This document shows, piece after piece, positions 22,820 to 36,961 of a DNA stretch of 64,000 bases. The notes below the pieces were generated by a model. It saw only the letters and a list, made by a program, of their open reading frames with translations. It searched no databases and had not been told where the DNA came from. The stretch spans positions 75,230,685-75,294,684 of the forward strand of contig CM061238.1 in NCBI GenBank assembly GCA_030848705.1, in the 5' to 3' direction. Position 1 is the stretch's first letter, and each line of letters opens with the position of its first letter. Origin of the DNA: Heracleum sosnowskyi. Its lineage: Eukaryota > Streptophyta > Magnoliopsida > Apiales > Apiaceae. The position numbers and the translations under genes are program-made.

Positions 22820-25478
22820 CTAACCCAGAGGTAGTGTCCATTCGTAACAACTCCTCCAAAATCTCAATTCCACTATAGGGCATCTATCTAACACCGTTGT
22901 CACTAGAGTTCACGGCACATCGCTATTTCTTTCACATATATCGATTGACACGCTTTCCATTATCATAATATCCTTGGGAGAATAAACCAATTTCATTGAT
23001 ATGTCACTAACATTCTATTCATCTTAGGGATCCGCTCCTTACATAGGCGATTTCGTCGCGAATCTAATTCCTATCAGCGAATTTTTGACTTATTTGACCT
23101 GGTTGGCCTCCCCTTAGAATTCAATGAGGATAACAAAAATTATGGGGCCTTGAAAAGACAGCTCCCATATCAAGGAAAACGTCACACACTGGTGATCATA
23201 AGGTTATGAGTTTTAAGGTAACCTTATGGGAGGTAAAAGAATTTACCGAGAGATTAACATGATCATAAGAACTTAGCGTTGTGTGCCTCGATTGAGACAT
23301 TACTAAAGGTAATTAGCCTTCTTGTATTTCACAACTTACAAGTGATGGCGTCCCATCAGACTTCTATCACATAGACAGAGAGTCCTTGTAGCCCCTATAA
23401 GTATAGGGCTGTTCGTCTCAGTGGAAGTTGAAAAGTATGAAAGCAATTCGAAATCAATTTAATGATTATCACCTTTCGACAATATTTCTCAAAGGAACAC
23501 CTTGGATTAAAATTGAACAGATTCCAAAGGTGCGGTTTCCAAAGAAAATACAAAGAAAAGAATAACCAAAAATATATTGGTACTTAACAAACAAGTGGTG
23601 AGGTATCACCATAGGGTCATTCATTATTTGAAGAAAAGTGAAAGCTTAAATAACGTCATTTGACAGGGCTTCGAAAACCTGAAAGTAGGCATCGTGACAG
23701 CCTCTAGCATAATTGAAACTGAATATGGTTTCGCACAAGTGTTATAAAATAACTTCGAGGAGGGAATATACCCTTTATCAGAATTCTTTCTTGGAAAGAG
23801 GTCAAGATAGATCATAGATTGGGGAAGTATCCCACATAATTTGCAAATGGGGAGGGTACTACCAAGGTCTCTACGGATGCCTTTTTATGTTGGCTCCTCT
23901 GATGGATAATCGTTCAATTCCAAAGCTTTTCTTTTCCACGCACCCTAAGGTGTTCGATACTTACGTCATCGCTGACTTATAATAGTCGCTAAGAATTCAA
24001 CCATCAACATTTGCAATCGTAGGGAGTTCTATTTGACTAGGCGCAACATCTCAAGTAAGCGTTCTGTTTATACGAAGACTTCGACACCGTTGTCGCCCAT
24101 AGCAATGACAATTCCACATGTCGACTGGGCGGTACTTCGGAAGATCATTAGAAACTACAAGCTTAAATCCGGTCTCTATTTCAATCATCCTTATACCCAA
24201 TATTCCTTCTCCCATATCAATCCCGTGCGCTACATAAGCTTAACACTTTTGGCACAATAGCCTCTTCATTTAAGTCAATCCCGGAACTTCTCAGTCCGTC
24301 TTGGTCCTTAAATATATTTCGCCTTTACCATCCAATCTCAACTTCATCACTTTACCTCTACAATCATTTATAGCAATCAGGGTCTGTCCACCAACCCATA
24401 TAACGGCTATCTTACCCAATCCACAGGGTTCGCTCTAATTTCCACTCTCTTTGGTGACATCCTATGGTAATCAGAAAGACAAGGTTTGCCAAAATTTGCT
24501 AAATTTCTTTCCAAAATTAGGGAAACTTGATCAATATATTTGCCTACTAGTAATGCTCGGATCTGATTTCCGACCTTTCTGTTCTATCCTCATTATTCCT
24601 TCCTGGTTTCCTGAGGGTGGTAAATCTCGTTCTCGGTTCCGTCTTAGCGTGCTTGTCTTACAATAACATTTGCATGGTACATATACCCAAAATTTTCCTT
24701 GAGATAATAAAATCCCTCAATGATGTAATAGACACTATTTCCAGTGGAATCGCTGGTCGTGGGGGATTGAAACCTCATAGCCCAAGCAATTCCTTACACT
24801 ATTCTAGGCAACTAAGTACCCTTAATCGTTCGTGAAAATCTGAACACCTTGGTTCTTACGTATGCCGCCTCCTTATGGGCAACTATAACCGACTACGAGT
24901 AACAGGTTTCGTTCAAGTCGAATCAATCCACTGATACTGGCTATACTGCCTCTACCTCTTCTGCTTTGGAGACTCTACTCCATTTTCTTTGTCATATCTC
25001 ATGATGAATCATAACGATCCTAAACTCTCGTATCGGCACTTATTTGACCTCTGAAGGTTCGTCCGGTCCTATTGTACGACCTCAAGTAACATACTACGTC
25101 TTTATCAATCAACACATCCTCTACGAGATTCTTTTCCTCGACCCACTATGGGGTCTTCCTCTAGATCCTCCTATGGATCTTCCTTTATCGGGTCTCCGTC
25201 CATTTCAAGGAACGCATCATCAATTGCCTACTCGAAGGCCTCGGGGTCTGGTATCTCAGAATCCCATCAATCTATAACTCATACGACTCGAGGTGACTAA
25301 TCACGAAGTCCTAAGTACGGTTTCCTAGAAGAAGTCCCCTCTTGGGCTTCATCTTAAACAGTCAGGGTCATGTCCTCTAACCCGACTACGAACTCAATTG
25401 GAGCTCTAGATGCTCTTATCATTATTAAGGGTATTGTAAGACTCGATCTCCCATCGTTTCTGAGGACTGTAACCTAAC
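22820..25478 (-). other. TE-C 5' interior, decayed gag leader
   Basis: No intact gene is seen in 2.7 kb. Near 25150-25260 the minus strand reads an acidic stretch (DPEAFE, DAFLEMDGDP, EDLEEDP) of the kind found near the gag N-terminus of such elements, broken by stops. The remainder gives only short frames. Confidence 0.5.
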
Positions 25479-25490
25479 TCTCTGATACCA
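25479..25490 (-). other. TE-C primer binding site (tRNA-iMet)
   Basis: TGGTATCAGAGA in element sense lies four bases inside the 5' LTR end. It matches the 3' end complement of plant initiator tRNA-Met, the usual primer of plant LTR retrotransposons. Confidence 0.85.
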
Positions 25491-25494
25491 TCTC

Positions 25495-28400
25495 TGTAAC
25501 AGCCCCAAATCCGGGGTCGGGGATTTAGGGTTGTCACGATCCATGTACTCCTTGCCTTACCTGTATTACTCGCACCATTCATAATTCACCTGCTCATGAC
25601 CCCACAACATATGTCTCACACACACACACAGGTTAGAGTCTCAGAAACGACACAATATAACAACTGCGGAATAAATAACTTTTATTACAATACCCAAATG
25701 TCTTTTGAATCTGTTACTGATACAATTTCTAAGTATTGTTACATTACCAACTCAGCCTTCTGATGCTCACAATCCTCTAATACTATTCATGTCTATACAT
25801 AAGTTGAATACCAAAAGCCGTAGCCTGATTCGACTGGTTCGTACTACTCTCGGGATCGCTGCTAGAAACTGCTTAATGGAAACGCCTTGCGAGGTACGTG
25901 CCGTCCCATTGGCATCCTGCTTCGCTGCTATATAATATATATGTAATAATAGCAAGAGTGAGCGATAGCTCATCAAGGTAATGAAAGTATGGCATAATTC
26001 TGCCTTTTATTCAACCCAGAAATAAAGCGGGTATACGACAATACTTGTCAAAATATCTTGATGCTGAAATCATTTCCTTATCGGAACATATTCCAAAAAT
26101 AGTACCTTTATTGTACTTCAAATATCATTCATAATATTTCTGCAACTTTGCTATATTATGAACAAAGTTCTAGTATATTATAAAAGGTGAGGTTTCAAAG
26201 TAAACCAATATAACCTTTCCAAAAATATCTGCTATATAAGCAGAATATCAACACATATCTTAAAAGATGAAGTTATAAGGTGATTCAGTATAAACAACTC
26301 CCTTACCATAACTCATGTTATGTAAGGTATCCACAGAGTCATAACTCATAAAATAAAAGATGGAGTTGCATGAATTTATTGCCACTTCATTTTCAAACAC
26401 TTTCGACCCCCTGCCAACATGATTGGTTTTTCATCCCAATCCATGTTGCAGGAATATCCAAATTGGATGATGAACCAATACTGGAGTTGCTACCGCGTCC
26501 GCTGTGCCTAACCTTGCTATGATCAGTAGCAGGTCGCACCGCTCAAATAGTTCTCTACATGTAGATGGAAGTATCACGACGGCCTGACATTGTCTACCGC
26601 CTTACTATGACCTCCCGCCCATTTGGGGCAATTTAAAGTTGGATGGGCCCACGCAACTTGACCACTTACACCACTCCTAGTTCAGATGAAATCCATGACT
26701 CTGAAACGTAAAGATCGTCCTCCTTTCCGCAAGTGTAACACTTGTTGATACGACTCCACTAAGTAGTTATATTTAGGTTGGAAAGGAAGATTCTCCAATA
26801 TTTCCCAAGCTATGCTTGTTAATGGATATCGACTTGTTCCATGAATTTACCCCTCGATTATTGAGGTGGTAACCCAACATTAGACTGGCAGCAATTAAAT
26901 TGCTCCAAGAAAATATCTGTCCCTTGACAGTTTTTGAATTGAGAGTTTAAAAAGAGTAGTAGTCACTTAAATCAGGTTTCCCATATTTTTGATAGTTGAG
27001 CGAGTATTTAAATCCTCTTTAAAAGACAGATTTAAATGGGAAAAACATTGTTTTGGGAACCTCTTTTGATTTACAAATACTTAATAATATTTATTAAATA
27101 AGTAAATCTTAAATGAATATTTGAAAATAATATTCATTAAGTAAGTAATCCTCAAATGAATATTTGAAAATAATATTCATTAAATAAATAATCCTCAAAT
27201 GAATATTTACAATAATATTCATTAAATAAATAATTAATCTTCAAATTAATATTTAAAAATAATACTCATTAAATAATCCTCAGATAATATTCATAATAAT
27301 ATTCTTCGATTAAGTAAACCTCAAATGAATATCTGAAATAATATTCCTTAATTAATAAACCTCATTTGGATATTCGAAAATAATATTCATTAACTAATTA
27401 ATCTCAATTGAATATTCAAAATAACATTCATTAAACAATTAAATCTCAAATAAATATTCAAAAGTAATATTCAATAAATAAATAATCCTTAAATGAATAT
27501 TCACACTAATAATCTTTAAGTCAATAATCCTCAAATGAATATTCATAAATAATATACTTTAAGTAAATAATTAATCCTCGAATAACAGTACCCGATATCT
27601 TTATCGGAAAATAACCTTTAACATATACAGAATTATAATTACTTCTGATCTAAAGAAATATCATACGCCCTTAACCTAGGGCCTTTATAAAAACCTGGCT
27701 TATAACTGATATCCCATATCTAGCTTATAAGCCAATTACCAAATCATTTCCAAGTAATAACCTTCGAATGAGGTAATATTCAAATAACATTCCTCAAATC
27801 ATTTCCATGTAATTAATACTTTCTAGAAATATAATTAATGTTTAATAATAGCAGTCCTCAAAATAATTAGTACACTGCCGCTGGAATCCCTCCGGGTTTC
27901 CACGGCTATCTCCATATCTCAAATACTGACTCCCGGTCTAGAGTCGAAAACAAGAAGTATGCTCTTATCTCTAGAGCTACAAGGTATACCGGTTTATAAC
28001 TACTTCATCTCAAAGCTCATATATAAGCCAAAATCAAACTCTATTTTATACAATATATAACATGTATCGCAAAACTATATAACTCCACACATGGCAAAAG
28101 CAGTAATATATAATCAATACTTCAAAGTATAGATTTAGAAAACTTGCCACAATACTCACAACAAAGATTTGATATATATAACTTGGGAATACACAAGTAT
28201 TGAATATTTGAAAATATACCTACTCTGAACAATAGAGTAAGGTTTAGTAAACTTGCCTGATGCTCGAGAAGTGATAGGGGTTCGCGACGATGCCAGACAA
28301 TCTAGACAAAGTCAAACGAAAACACACGGTTAATCCCCTCGATAAACCACTTATAACTTAATGCTTAAACACGTAAGCGAAACACAACCAAGGCATTACT

Positions 28401-30394
28401 AGCTCCTTATAGGCTCATACTAAGTTCATGTTATTCGTCAAATACTTATATCACAAGTTTGGTTTGAAATCCATTCTCAAATCCAAGTTATACTTAACCA
28501 TTTGGAACCTTGGTTTCTAAGTCTCGTTTTCAGTGGTTTTCACTTGCGCGACCTCGACTAAAACATTTTTATCAAATCGAAAAATAATCTTTTTAATCCG
28601 AATCTTTTTCGTGAGCCTTCCTAACTGTCTCTAGTATTATTCCTCAAAGTTTCACATTTTAATACGGCTCCGAAGTGGTCCAAATATAGCCTCAAAGTTT
28701 CTGAACAGAGAAGGGTTGTTCCTCCGAACGACGTTTACTAAAACTCACTTTTCTCTTAAACCGTAATTCGTATGGACATGATCTTTATATCAAAACAAAC
28801 CTTAAAACAAGACCTACATGTTCATGGTCAGTTCTGTTCAAAAATATTACCAGACCAATTCGTAATCCTTGCTCAAAACAGCCTTAAATCAAATGGGCAT
28901 TACGACGGCTATAATCGTAACGTTTCCCGGTTTTTGTTATGTCAAAACCTCTTAAAACCAAATCAATTCAACAACACAACCATCTTTACAACATAATCAG
29001 TTTATATACTTCAAGAACATATCACCAACATCAACCAACAACAAGTATCCATCAAGAATTAACCATACATACTCCAAACTCCATAATCATGCTTATTCTT
29101 AAACATTACTAGAAACTTCACTTAAATCTCAACATAAATCAAAGGGTGGATGAGTGGTATACCTTCCTTGATGCTCTACCAACACTAACCAGTGGCCACA
29201 ACCACTCAACAAGCCTTATATACTCCTTACAAAGCTTAAACCTTAAGATTCAATCAAGAAAACAAGTTAACAACTTTCGGAGTTACTATTCATCATCACT
29301 TTGTAAAATCCATATAACATTGAAAAACAAGAGTTTGGTGCTAAGATTTTTACCAGACCTTGTACTCTTCATAATCTTTCTTTTGAGCTATAGATCGCCA
29401 AATTTAAAGCTTCCTAGCTAGGGTTTTGAGTCCCATCTTCCCGCTGGACAGAAACTGGACAGTTTGGGGTTCTCCAACTTGGGGAAGGGATTTGACAAGG
29501 CTACACCCCTTTGCTGGCCATGAAATTTTGATCGAATGTTACCCATGGAGTGGAGAAGCTATGGTTAAAATTTGGTGATTTAAGGATGGATAGAAATGGA
29601 GTTATGTATTTTTCTTTGGACTCTGTTTCTGCTGGGCAGAAAATCTGGAGAGTTCTTCTCTTTCTTTTCTTCTTTTCTTTTTCTTTTGTTTTTGGATAAT
29701 CATGCTTGAAATGCTGATTTTTTGTTAAAGTGGTGAGTCATCACATTGTCCTTGTCATCAGGACACGTGTCAAGCCATGGAGTATCATGGTGGCAAAGCA
29801 GGGACACGTGTCGCGCATGCATGCGTTAGGTTAAAGTAGCTTTACTGATTCGTTTCTTTTCACATGGATGATCCAAATGTTGCATCCCTCGAATTAATCT
29901 TGTTACATGTTACTTCCATGTCTATATTTAATCCTGTCATAATTTCAATCCTTAATCCATGATTCGTTCGCTTAATCACTTAATCTCGTTATAAAGTATC
30001 AGCGGTTTCTAGAACCTTCGTTTCACTGTCTCAGTGGTTCTCGTTCTAAATTCTCAAATCAAATAAAATAAAATTCCAAAATATTAAATCCTCAAATCCT
30101 TAATTTAATATCTCATTTTTTGAATATAATAATATATAATTCGCTGCCCGGTCAAATACTACACCAAAATAAAATTTGGAATTTCTGAATTCCGATCGTC
30201 TTTGCATTCACTTATTTACTCCGTAGATCACTAATATGACTTCCGAATATCCACACTACGTCTCGTACATAGGTGGCATGAAAAACTTTGTTAATTCTCA
30301 AAATCACTATTCATCCACCAAATTCACTATTTACTGATGCACTTAATCATAATAAGAAAAGTTTTAAATTTTTCCAAAAATTCGGGTTATTACA
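25495..30394 (-). repeat. TE-C 5' LTR (4,900 bp)
   Basis: It has the same length and ends as 16596-21495. TATA box in element sense at about 29216-29224; palindromic AT array at about 27070-27580; paired G-boxes at 29764-29810. Differences from the left LTR are single bases scattered along the length. Confidence 0.93.
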
Positions 30395-33109
30395 ACCATC
30401 ATCTCCAGTATCATCATCATTATTTCTTAATACTAGATCAGGTGTACATTTTGTCTGAATAACCTTCTCCCCCTTTTTGACATCAGGATTTGACAATAAT
30501 TGCAAAATTAAGGAAAGAGAGGCTTGAATTTCAGTTACCTTAGTATCCAGAGAATCAATTCTTTGATTGATTGAGGTTTGTTCTGAAACAACAGATTTCA
30601 CTTGGGATTCCACTACCCTCAATTGTAAAGTAGTAGGCACCTTTGTAAAATTGTTAAAGATATCAGTCCTCACTTTTTCAGTTGAGCCCTTGATAGAATC
30701 AATCTCACTTTTCAGACTTTTGGATAACAGAGTTGTAGCTTTCAGATGATTCTTCAAGTCTTGATTCTCTATAGATTTCACTGCATTATAGGCATGTTCA
30801 ATAGCAGAAGAAAAACTGATAGATTCATCAGATTGATGCCATGAATTGTTCCATTCATTCTGTCTAAATGCCTCTGCAGGATCAAAGGAAGGAATAGAAA
30901 AATCTTGTCTCTGATCTTTCCCAGTGGAAGCATTGCTAGCCATATATGTACTGGATGAACCAAAATTAGTTCCAAGACTAATTTTGAGTGCTGTAGCAAG
31001 CTGTTCCTTCTCTTTTCGATTCTCATCATCATCATCACTATCATCAGAAGTATCATCAACAGTACCATGAGTAATATCAGGATCAGGAATAGCAATACCT
31101 TTCAGTTTATCCTGTGGTTCTGAGATAGGATGATCCATTGGTCTTGAACGAAGTGGCTGTATCAAAATAGGTTCATTATCAGGAGCACCACTAGCGTCAG
31201 GATGAACATCGTCAGGATTTGATATGCGTGCATCAGTATTTGCTACCAATGGTTCTTGTGGAGCTTGAGGTTCAGAAGCTTCTTCAACACTTTGAGTTAA
31301 AGGTTCTTGTGTGCTTCCCTCATTGACAATGTTCTCGACCAATCTTTCAACAGAAGCTGTAGCTTTGCCTGCATCTTCACTTTGAGAAGATGGTTCTTGT
31401 GTAGCTGGAATGTTGATGTCTTCATTCTCCCTTTGAGAAAATGGTTCTTGTGTGACCATTCCACTAGCTAAGCCTTCACCCAAACTTTGATTGAGTGGTT
31501 CTTGTGTGGCAGGATCAACAGTAGCTGCTGAATTACTCTGAAATTCAGGTTCTTGTGGGCTTGATCCTTTCAGCTTCTTCTGTCTCTGATAGACTAACTC
31601 TTCTGCATTCCTCTTTTTCTTTGATGAAGGTGTAAGACCAACCAAGGAAGCAGTTGTAGAAACCTTCTCCCAAGAAATTTCTCTAATCTGAGATGGAGAG
31701 GCTGGAGAGTCTGATATAGAGACAACTTTTGTTGTTGCATCAGGAATACTAACATCAGGATTTGCTAGAGCATCAGGAGTAGATGACTCATCAGGATTTG
31801 ATGTCTGAATATCAGTATCCTTCATTTGCACTGTCAAAGGAATATGATACCTGCTCTTTGATAATTTCCTTGTCTTTTGTGGTTTTGATAAAGGTACCAC
31901 AGCTTTAGTAGCAGTATCAGCAACTTCCTTGTTCACATTCATCACAGAGGATATAGGTAAGTCATCCTCTGAATCACTTTCATCAATCAACCTTAACTTC
32001 CTTTTCACAGGAACATTCTTAACAACCTTATCAGCTTTCTTCACCAGGACCCCTTGTACACCCCCTTGTATCTTCTTTTTAGTGAGTGGTGTAGAGGAAA
32101 AATCCTTTGAACCTGATTGCCTTCCAGACACATCAGTTCTAGCTGATTTCTTTGATTTTACAACTAAAGTCTTTTGAGAGACAGTAGAGGTGGTTGATAA
32201 CTGTTTAGACTGTTTAGGTTGCATGCTTGTGTCAGGAACAAGGTGGGTTGGGCCTTGCCCCATAGCATTAGAAAGTAGTCCATAATGAGTAGGCATTTTC
32301 TGATGTAAGAAAAACCTAACCTCATCAGGAATAAAAGCATTTCCTATGAAACCATTTGCCTTATCACTGTTGACTAAGGACTTAATATTATTCTCAGTAA
32401 TTCTACAGATTGGTAGAACTACATCATCCTCAAAAACAACATTAGGACATAAGTGATTAAATATCAACTGTAAAAATCTAAGAAAACAGACAGAACCCAA
32501 TTTATCTGATTTCCTATCACTTAAAGCTTTTAAGATAAAAGACCCATAATCAAACACTGTAGAATGGATAAGAGAGTACCCAATTTTAAGAGATCCTGAT
32601 GGAAGAGCATCAAAATTTGATGTCTTGTTCAGGAAACAGCGGCTGATTGTATCAAAGAAGAAATTCCATTCCTTCTTAAGCTTTGTCCTGAAGAGATTTC
32701 CATATCTCTTTACTTCACCATTGTAGCCCAACTTTGTAACAAACTCAAAAAGAGTAGAGTCCGAAACATTAGCAGGAATAGCATCACCAAGAACGGGTAA
32801 ATGCAGGGCTGCCTCCACAATTGTAGGAGTCACATAGTGAGTAGTTCCATTATATCCAAAACTCATCAAGATTGTATCAGAATGCCCTTTATCAAAAGTA
32901 ACTGAGTTCCACACCTGCATTACAGACTTAAAAGAAACACTTGCAGGTTCTGTTAAAGCAAACTTCAATGGGCTTGAAGCTAGAAAATCTTGAATGATAT
33001 GAAACTCATTGGGTAAATCTTGATGATTTAGAATAGCCACAAAATTGTTAGTGGCAAATGTAACACCACTAATCACTGTCTGTTTGTTCATGAATGATGA
33101 AGATGTCAT
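30395..33109 (-). pseudogene. TE-B accessory ORF, 5' part, cut by TE-C
   Basis: An open frame of about 905 codons starts at ATG 33109 and is intact up to the TE-C insertion. Residues 1-270 form the conserved N-terminal domain, with KKEWNFFFDTISRCF near 150 and FLRFLQLIFNHLCPN near 215. The same layout occurs in TE-E and TE-F and resembles the family catalogued as 'putative plant transposon protein'. Residues 280-720 are low-complexity, with repeated TQEP and QEPLxQS motifs and NPD repeats. Residues 780-890 form a coiled coil ending in NPDVKKGEK. The 3' part is at 14812-16595. With it the protein would be about 1,500 residues. No signal peptide or membrane helix is seen. Confidence 0.9.
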
Positions 33110-33607
33110 TGTAATGCTTTTGAAAACTCGAGAATTAAGATTTGAAGCAATTAGGGTATGAAAGCACAGAGAGAGATAGAAAACGAAAAACTGATGATAA
33201 GAGAGTAATTAACGATGTAGACCAATGAAAAGTATTTTGTTAAAACAAAATATTACTCTCAAAGACAGGTGGCAAAATATGATTTGTGCACAAAGAATTA
33301 GTGGACAGATTACGTGTGTCATTTAAATAAATCTGCACCGCCTTTTATGTGTATGTATTGATATATCTATAATAGTGCAACACACGCGCGCATACAGTTG
33401 TCCTACTAAAACTCAACCGTCCATCAGCAGATACTGACGAAAAATTAGGCACAAATTAAGTAATGAAATACTGACCTGTACATCAGGATTGACCAGTTGA
33501 CTTCCTGTCAGGATTGAGTCCTATCAGGATTTGATCAAAGATACATACCTTTCTGAATAACCATCAGGATTTGACAGTTATCAGGATTTCCTCTCTGTAG
33601 CTTTTCC
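33110..33607 (-). promoter_or_regulatory. TE-B pol-to-accessory spacer with promoter-like leader
   Basis: In element sense the pol-proximal 120 bp (33478-33600) carry five ATCAGGATT-type words on the plus strand, none inverted. Closer to the accessory ATG, TATTTAAAT (about 33322-33330) could be a TATA element, and the last 150 bp are a CT-rich leader (TCTATCTCTCTCTGTG) typical of plant 5' untranslated regions. A promoter here is inference. Confidence 0.4.
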
Positions 33608-36600
33608 TCAGAAATTCTCAAAATTCATCATTCCAAGTTCATTCACCAACTTATTGAAAATAGCTTCAGGTAGTGGCTTGGTGAATATATCAGCTAGTTG
33701 TTGATCAGTAGGAACAAAGTGAAGTTCAATTGTTCCTTCCAGAACCTGTTCTCTTATAAAGTGATATCTGATACTTATGTGTTTAGTAAGAGAATGCTGA
33801 ACTGGATGTCCTGTCATTGCAATAGCACTCTGGTTATAACAATAAATAGGGATTTTTGAGTATGACAGGCCATAATCTAACAACTGAGTTCTCATCCACA
33901 TTATCTGAGCACAACAACTTCCTGCAGCAATGTACTCAGCTTCTGCAGTTGAAGTGGAAATAGATTTCTGCTTTTTACTGAACCATGAAACTAGTCTTCC
34001 ACCCAAAAACTGACAACTTCCTGAAGTACTTTTCCTGTCTATTTTGCATCCTGCAAAATCAGCATCTGAATAACCACACAACCCAAAATCTGATTCCCTT
34101 GCATACCAAAGGCCAAGTGAAGGAGTGCCTTTGAGATATCTGAAAATTCTTTTGACTGCAATCAGATGTGGTTCTCTAGGTTTTGCTTGAAATCTTGCAC
34201 ATAGACAGGTTGCAAATATGATATCTGGTCTACTGGCAGTGAGATACAATAAAGAGCCAATCATTCCTCTGTAGTGAGTTACATCTACCTCTTCACCTTG
34301 ATCAGGATCAAGTTTGGTAGCTGTAGCTATGGGAGTTGAAGCAGGAGTACTGTCTTGCATGTTAAACCTTGTCAGTAAATTCCTTGTGTATTTAGACTGA
34401 TTAATAAAAATCCCTTCATCAGTCTGTTTAACTTGAAGACCCAGAAAGTAACTCATTTCTCCCATCATGCTCATTTGATATCTTGACTGCATAAGCTTGG
34501 AAAACTTTTCACACAGCTTATTGTTTGTTGACCCAAAAATGATATCATCAACATAAATCTGAACTAACAGCAACTCCTTACCATGATTCAAATAAAATAG
34601 AGTTTTATCAATTGCACCTCTTTTGAATCCACTTTCCAGTAAGAATTGAGCTAAGGTTTCATACCATGCTCTTGGAGCTTGCTTTAGTCCATAAAGTGCC
34701 TTATCCAGTCTGTAGACATGATCTGGATATTTAGGATCAATGAAACCAGGAGGTTGTTCAACATAAACTTCTTCCTCCAGTTCACCATTTAAGAAAGCAC
34801 TTTTAACATCCATCTGGAAAACCTTGAATTTCTTATGTGCTGCATAAGCAAGAAATATCCTGATGGCTTCTAGTCTTGCAACAGGAGCAAAAGTTTCATC
34901 ATAGTCAATTCCCTCTTGTTGGGAATACCCCTTTGCAACTAGTCTAGCTTTATTTCTGATAATGACTCCATCAGAATCAGTCTTGTTCTTGAAAATCCAC
35001 TTTGTACCAACAATTGATCTATTCTTTGGTCTTGGTACTAGTTTCCAGACTTCATTCCTTTCAAATTCATTCAGTTCTTCTTGCATTGCAGTAACCCAAT
35101 CAGCATCTTTAAGTGCATCTTCAACTTTCTTAGGCTCCTCCTTGGATAGAAAGTTATTATATAAACATTCATTCTGAGTTGCACTTCTTGTTTGAACACC
35201 TGCATCATGATCTCCAATTATCAAATCAGGAGTATGATCTTTTGTCCATTTCCTTGCTGGTGTCAAATTGTTTCTTGAAGTAGATGCTCCCCCTGGATTG
35301 GTGTTATCTTGATTGAAAGAATTTGATTAATTTGAAGCTCTCCCTGAATTATTGATATGCCCTCCTGATGTGTTATCAGGATCTTCACTTGAATCAGTAT
35401 CTGAAGAATTCTGTTCTGATGATTGAGTTGACTCTGAACTTGTAGTTGAATGCCGTTGGTCCCCCTCAACATTAACACTACTAGTTGTATCACTGTTGTT
35501 TGCATCATCAGTATTAGCACCATCAGTACCTGGTGAGTCATCAGGATTTGGTGACCCATCAGTATCTGATGAATTGACAGGATCTGATTCAATTTCTTCA
35601 GGTTCCTTGGAAGCTTCATTTTCAAATAACAATCTATCATGCGAGTCTTCAATGATTCCAGTTATCTTCTTATCATCAAAAGATACATGAATTGACTCCA
35701 TGACAGTTCTTGTTCTCAAATTAAAAACTCTGAAGGCTCTTGATGTAGGATAACCTATGAATATTCCTTCATCAGCCTTTGTTTCAAATTTCCCTAGCTG
35801 TTCAGGATGAGTTCTGAGAACAAAACATTTACAGCCAAACACATGCAAATGCTTCAGACTTGGTTTCTTCTCCTTGAGTGACTGATAAGGAGTGACACCA
35901 TGCCTGTTTATCAATGTGAGATTTTGTGTATAGCATGCTGTGTTGACTGCTTCTGCCCAGAAATATGTAGGTAATTTAGCTTCTTCCAACATAGTTCTGC
36001 CAGCTTCAATAAGAGTTCTATTCTTCCTTTCTACTACTCCATTTTGCTGAGGTGTGCCAGGAGCAGAGAATTGTTGAATGATTCCTTTGTATTTGCAGAA
36101 CTCTTCCATCTTTGAATTCTTAAATTCAGTACCATTATCACTTCTCAGAATCTTGACTTTGTACTTTGTGGTTGTCTCAATCATCCTCACATGATCCAAC
36201 AGAACTTCAGGAGTTTCATCTTTTCTATGCAGAAAATACACCCAGGTGAATCTAGAATATTCATCAACAATTACAAGAGTGTACCTTTTCTTACTGATGG
36301 ACATGATGTTGACTGGACCAAACAGATCAAGATGTAGCATGTGATATGGTTCTTCAATCGAGGATACTGATTTACTCTGGAATGATGTCCTTCTTTGTTT
36401 TGCTTTTTGGCATGCATCACAGAGTCCATCAGGTGTATATAAGACATTAGGTAATCCTCTTACTAACTCTTTCTTAACCAACTCATTGATGTTGCTGAAG
36501 TTGAGATGAGAAAGCTTCTTGTGCCAATTCCAACTTTCATCTACTGAAGCTTTACTGATGAAACATGTAGGGGAGCCATCAGTATCTGAGAGAATGTTGG

Positions 36601-36946
36601 CTTCATATATGTTACCATGCCTGTAGCCAGTTAGTGCTATCTTCCCTGTTGCTTTACTGACTACTTCACAATGTGTGGAATAGAAATTGACATGATAACC
36701 TCTGTCAGTGATTTGACTAATACTCAACAAGTTGTGTTTTAGTCCCTTCACTAGAGCTACTTTTTCAATGATGACATTTCCAATGATTATTTTGCCATAT
36801 CCCAAGGTTTGTCCAATGTTGCCATCTCCATAAGACACAGTTGGGCCAGCTTTTTCCTCATATTCTGATAACAGGGCTTTGTTTCCAGTCATGTGCACAG
36901 AACATCCACTATCCATGACTAACACATTTTTCTTTTTACCCTGCAT
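33608..36946 (-). pseudogene. TE-B pol: protease-integrase-RT-RNase H with one nonsense codon
   Basis: This is one frame of 1,113 codons. The protease motif MDSGCSVHMTG has its Asp at residue 12. A GAG-pre-integrase domain (WHKKLSHLNF ... CDAC) is followed by the integrase with Asp near 207 (HLDLFGP), Asp near 270 (RSDNGTEF) and Glu near 306 (NGVVERKNRTL). The RT has FQMDVKSAFLNG and LVQIYVDDIIFGS. RNase H has STAEAEYIAAGS, and the tail reads LADIFTKPL. A single TAA at 35327-35329 in the integrase-RT linker separates the two halves, where TE-A has a sense codon context. RNase H shows CYNQSA where relatives have CDNQSA. First codon of the frame after the gag stop is near 36946; the true start may be by splicing or readthrough. 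Confidence 0.93.
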
Positions 36947-36961
36947 CAGAATAGAAACACA

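Larger units (their letters stand above)
16596..30394 (-). mobile_element. TE-C: gypsy chromovirus (Tekay/Del-like) with 4.9-kb LTRs and gutted gag-pol
   Basis: Two LTRs of exactly 4,900 bp (16596-21495 and 25495-30394) flank a 4.0-kb interior. The ends are TG...CA, the target duplication is ACCAT, and the orientation is minus by polypurine tract and primer site. The interior keeps recognisable fragments of gag, RT, RNase H, the integrase tail and the chromodomain in the gypsy order, but with large deletions and stops. By eye the LTRs differ at roughly 15 positions. It must postdate TE-B. A young element with a ruined polyprotein is best explained as non-autonomous. Confidence 0.92.
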
